Of a stretch of 6,423 bases of DNA, positions 5,956 to 6,423 are shown in pieces. The DNA is from an uncultured Chlorobiales bacterium. Its GTDB lineage: Bacteria > Bacteroidota > Chlorobiia > Chlorobiales > Chlorobiaceae. A program made the translations under genes and the position numbers. Every line of letters begins with the position of its first letter. The first letter of the stretch is position 1. The notes under the pieces were generated by a model that saw nothing but the letters and a program-made list of their open reading frames with translations, searched no databases and was not told the origin of the DNA. The DNA lies in NCBI GenBank assembly GCA_903901395.1, contig CAIUQW010000151.1, forward strand, positions 1 to 6,423. Reading direction: 5' to 3'.

Positions 5956-6423
5956 ATGAACGACAAAAACGTCATGAATACCGCGAACACTGATAACGGG
6001 TCTGTTATCAGTCGCCTCGAAGCCGAAAATGCTGAATTGAAAAAAGAGCTGAACCGGCTTTCTCTGGTTGTCGAAGGCTCGAATGCCGGTTACTGGGACT
6101 GGGACATTCAGACCGGCCTTGTGACCATCAACAGAGCATGGGCCGAGATGATCGGCTATACGCTTGAAGAGCTTGGCCTGGTTACGATTGCAACCTGGGA
6201 AAGCTTCTGCCATGCGGTTGACCTCCGGAAAGCCACTGAACGCATCGAAAGTCACTTGCGCGGAGAAACCGATTTTTATGAGGCGGAAGTGCGAATGCGG
6301 CACAAAAATGGCCATTGGGTCTGGATTCTCGACCGCGGCAAGGTGTTCGAGCGTGACGTCAATGGCATGGCGCTCCGCATGGTTGGATCGCATCAGGAGA
6401 TCACCGAGCGCAAACATGCCGAG
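5956..6423 (+). CDS. PAS-domain signalling protein, N-terminal part
   Basis: ATG at 5956 opens 156 codons to the window edge; the 3' part is not visible. Residues 1-15 are polar. Residues 17-37 (ISRLEAENAELKKELNRL...) form a short coiled coil with a leucine-type heptad pattern, suited to dimerisation. Residues about 38-152 are a PAS domain of the PAS_3 type followed by a PAC motif: GYWDWDIQTG (45-54), WAEMIGYTLEEL (62-73), then EAEVRMRHKNGHWVWILDRG (109-128) and GSHQEITERKHAE (144-156). Such proteins usually continue into further PAS domains and a histidine kinase, GGDEF or EAL output, but which applies cannot be seen. There is no membrane segment, so the visible part is cytoplasmic; the ligand or cofactor is unknown. 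No strong ribosome-binding site precedes the start, and a second in-frame ATG at 5974 is possible. Confidence 0.9.
   Translation, partial: MNDKNVMNTANTDNGSVISRLEAENAELKKELNRLSLVVEGSNAGYWDWDIQTGLVTINRAWAEMIGYTLEELGLVTIATWESFCHAVDLRKATERIESHLRGETDFYEAEVRMRHKNGHWVWILDRGKVFERDVNGMALRMVGSHQEITERKHAE
5989..6012 (+). repeat. Perfect 9-bp inverted repeat inside the PAS gene start
   Basis: ACTGATAAC (5989-5997) and GTTATCAGT (6004-6012) are exact reverse complements around GGGTCT, within codons 12-19 of the PAS gene. A third GTTATC half-site lies at 5946-5951, just before the start codon. In mRNA this would form a hairpin near the translation start; in DNA it could be a protein-binding dyad. Confidence 0.5.

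Noticed and set aside
5947..6417. Minus-strand 156-codon frame opposite the PAS gene
   Set aside because: The plus strand encodes a clear PAS/PAC domain; the antisense frame is a shadow.

Overview
The window reads as bacterial chromosome with GC-rich genes separated by AT-rich spacers. The ABC-F ATPase, the small conserved-looking protein and the PAS signalling protein would fit a green sulfur bacterium (Chlorobaculum/Chlorobium type). That assignment is an impression from protein flavour and base composition, not a proven identification.

Layout. Positions 1-1490 (minus strand) carry most of an ABC-F ATPase of the Uup type. Its 3' end lies beyond the left edge, so no stop codon is visible. 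A long open frame on the opposite strand here is only an antisense shadow. Upstream on the same strand sits a 104-residue protein of unknown function (1623-1937), closed by a clear intrinsic terminator at 1571-1598 that separates it from the ABC-F gene. From 1938 to about 3287 there is an AT-rich stretch with no convincing gene but several stem-loops, including a perfect 13-bp inverted repeat. A possible 47-residue membrane protein (3288-3431, minus) follows, then an AT-rich spacer with two perfect palindromes.

On the plus strand, 3866-4435 encodes a helical cytoplasmic protein whose N-terminus may have been separated by a frameshift from an upstream frame starting at 3682. Next, 4643-5449 encodes a secreted protein with an aromatic/acidic head, a very basic middle and a long Arg-Pro-Asp-Gly repeat tail, ended by a strong terminator at 5469-5504. 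The 5505-5955 spacer holds a stem-loop with two alternative pairings, a glycine-rich hydrophobic reading frame of doubtful status and a weak promoter. The window ends inside a PAS-domain signalling gene starting at 5956, whose output domain is not visible.

The genes do not form an obvious operon. Each has its own spacer and two are closed by terminators, so they look like independent transcription units. No RNA gene, complete insertion sequence, integrase or CRISPR array was recognised. The most unusual items are the RPDG-repeat secreted protein, the possible frameshift before 3866, the small membrane ORF and the stem-loop-rich gene-poor region.
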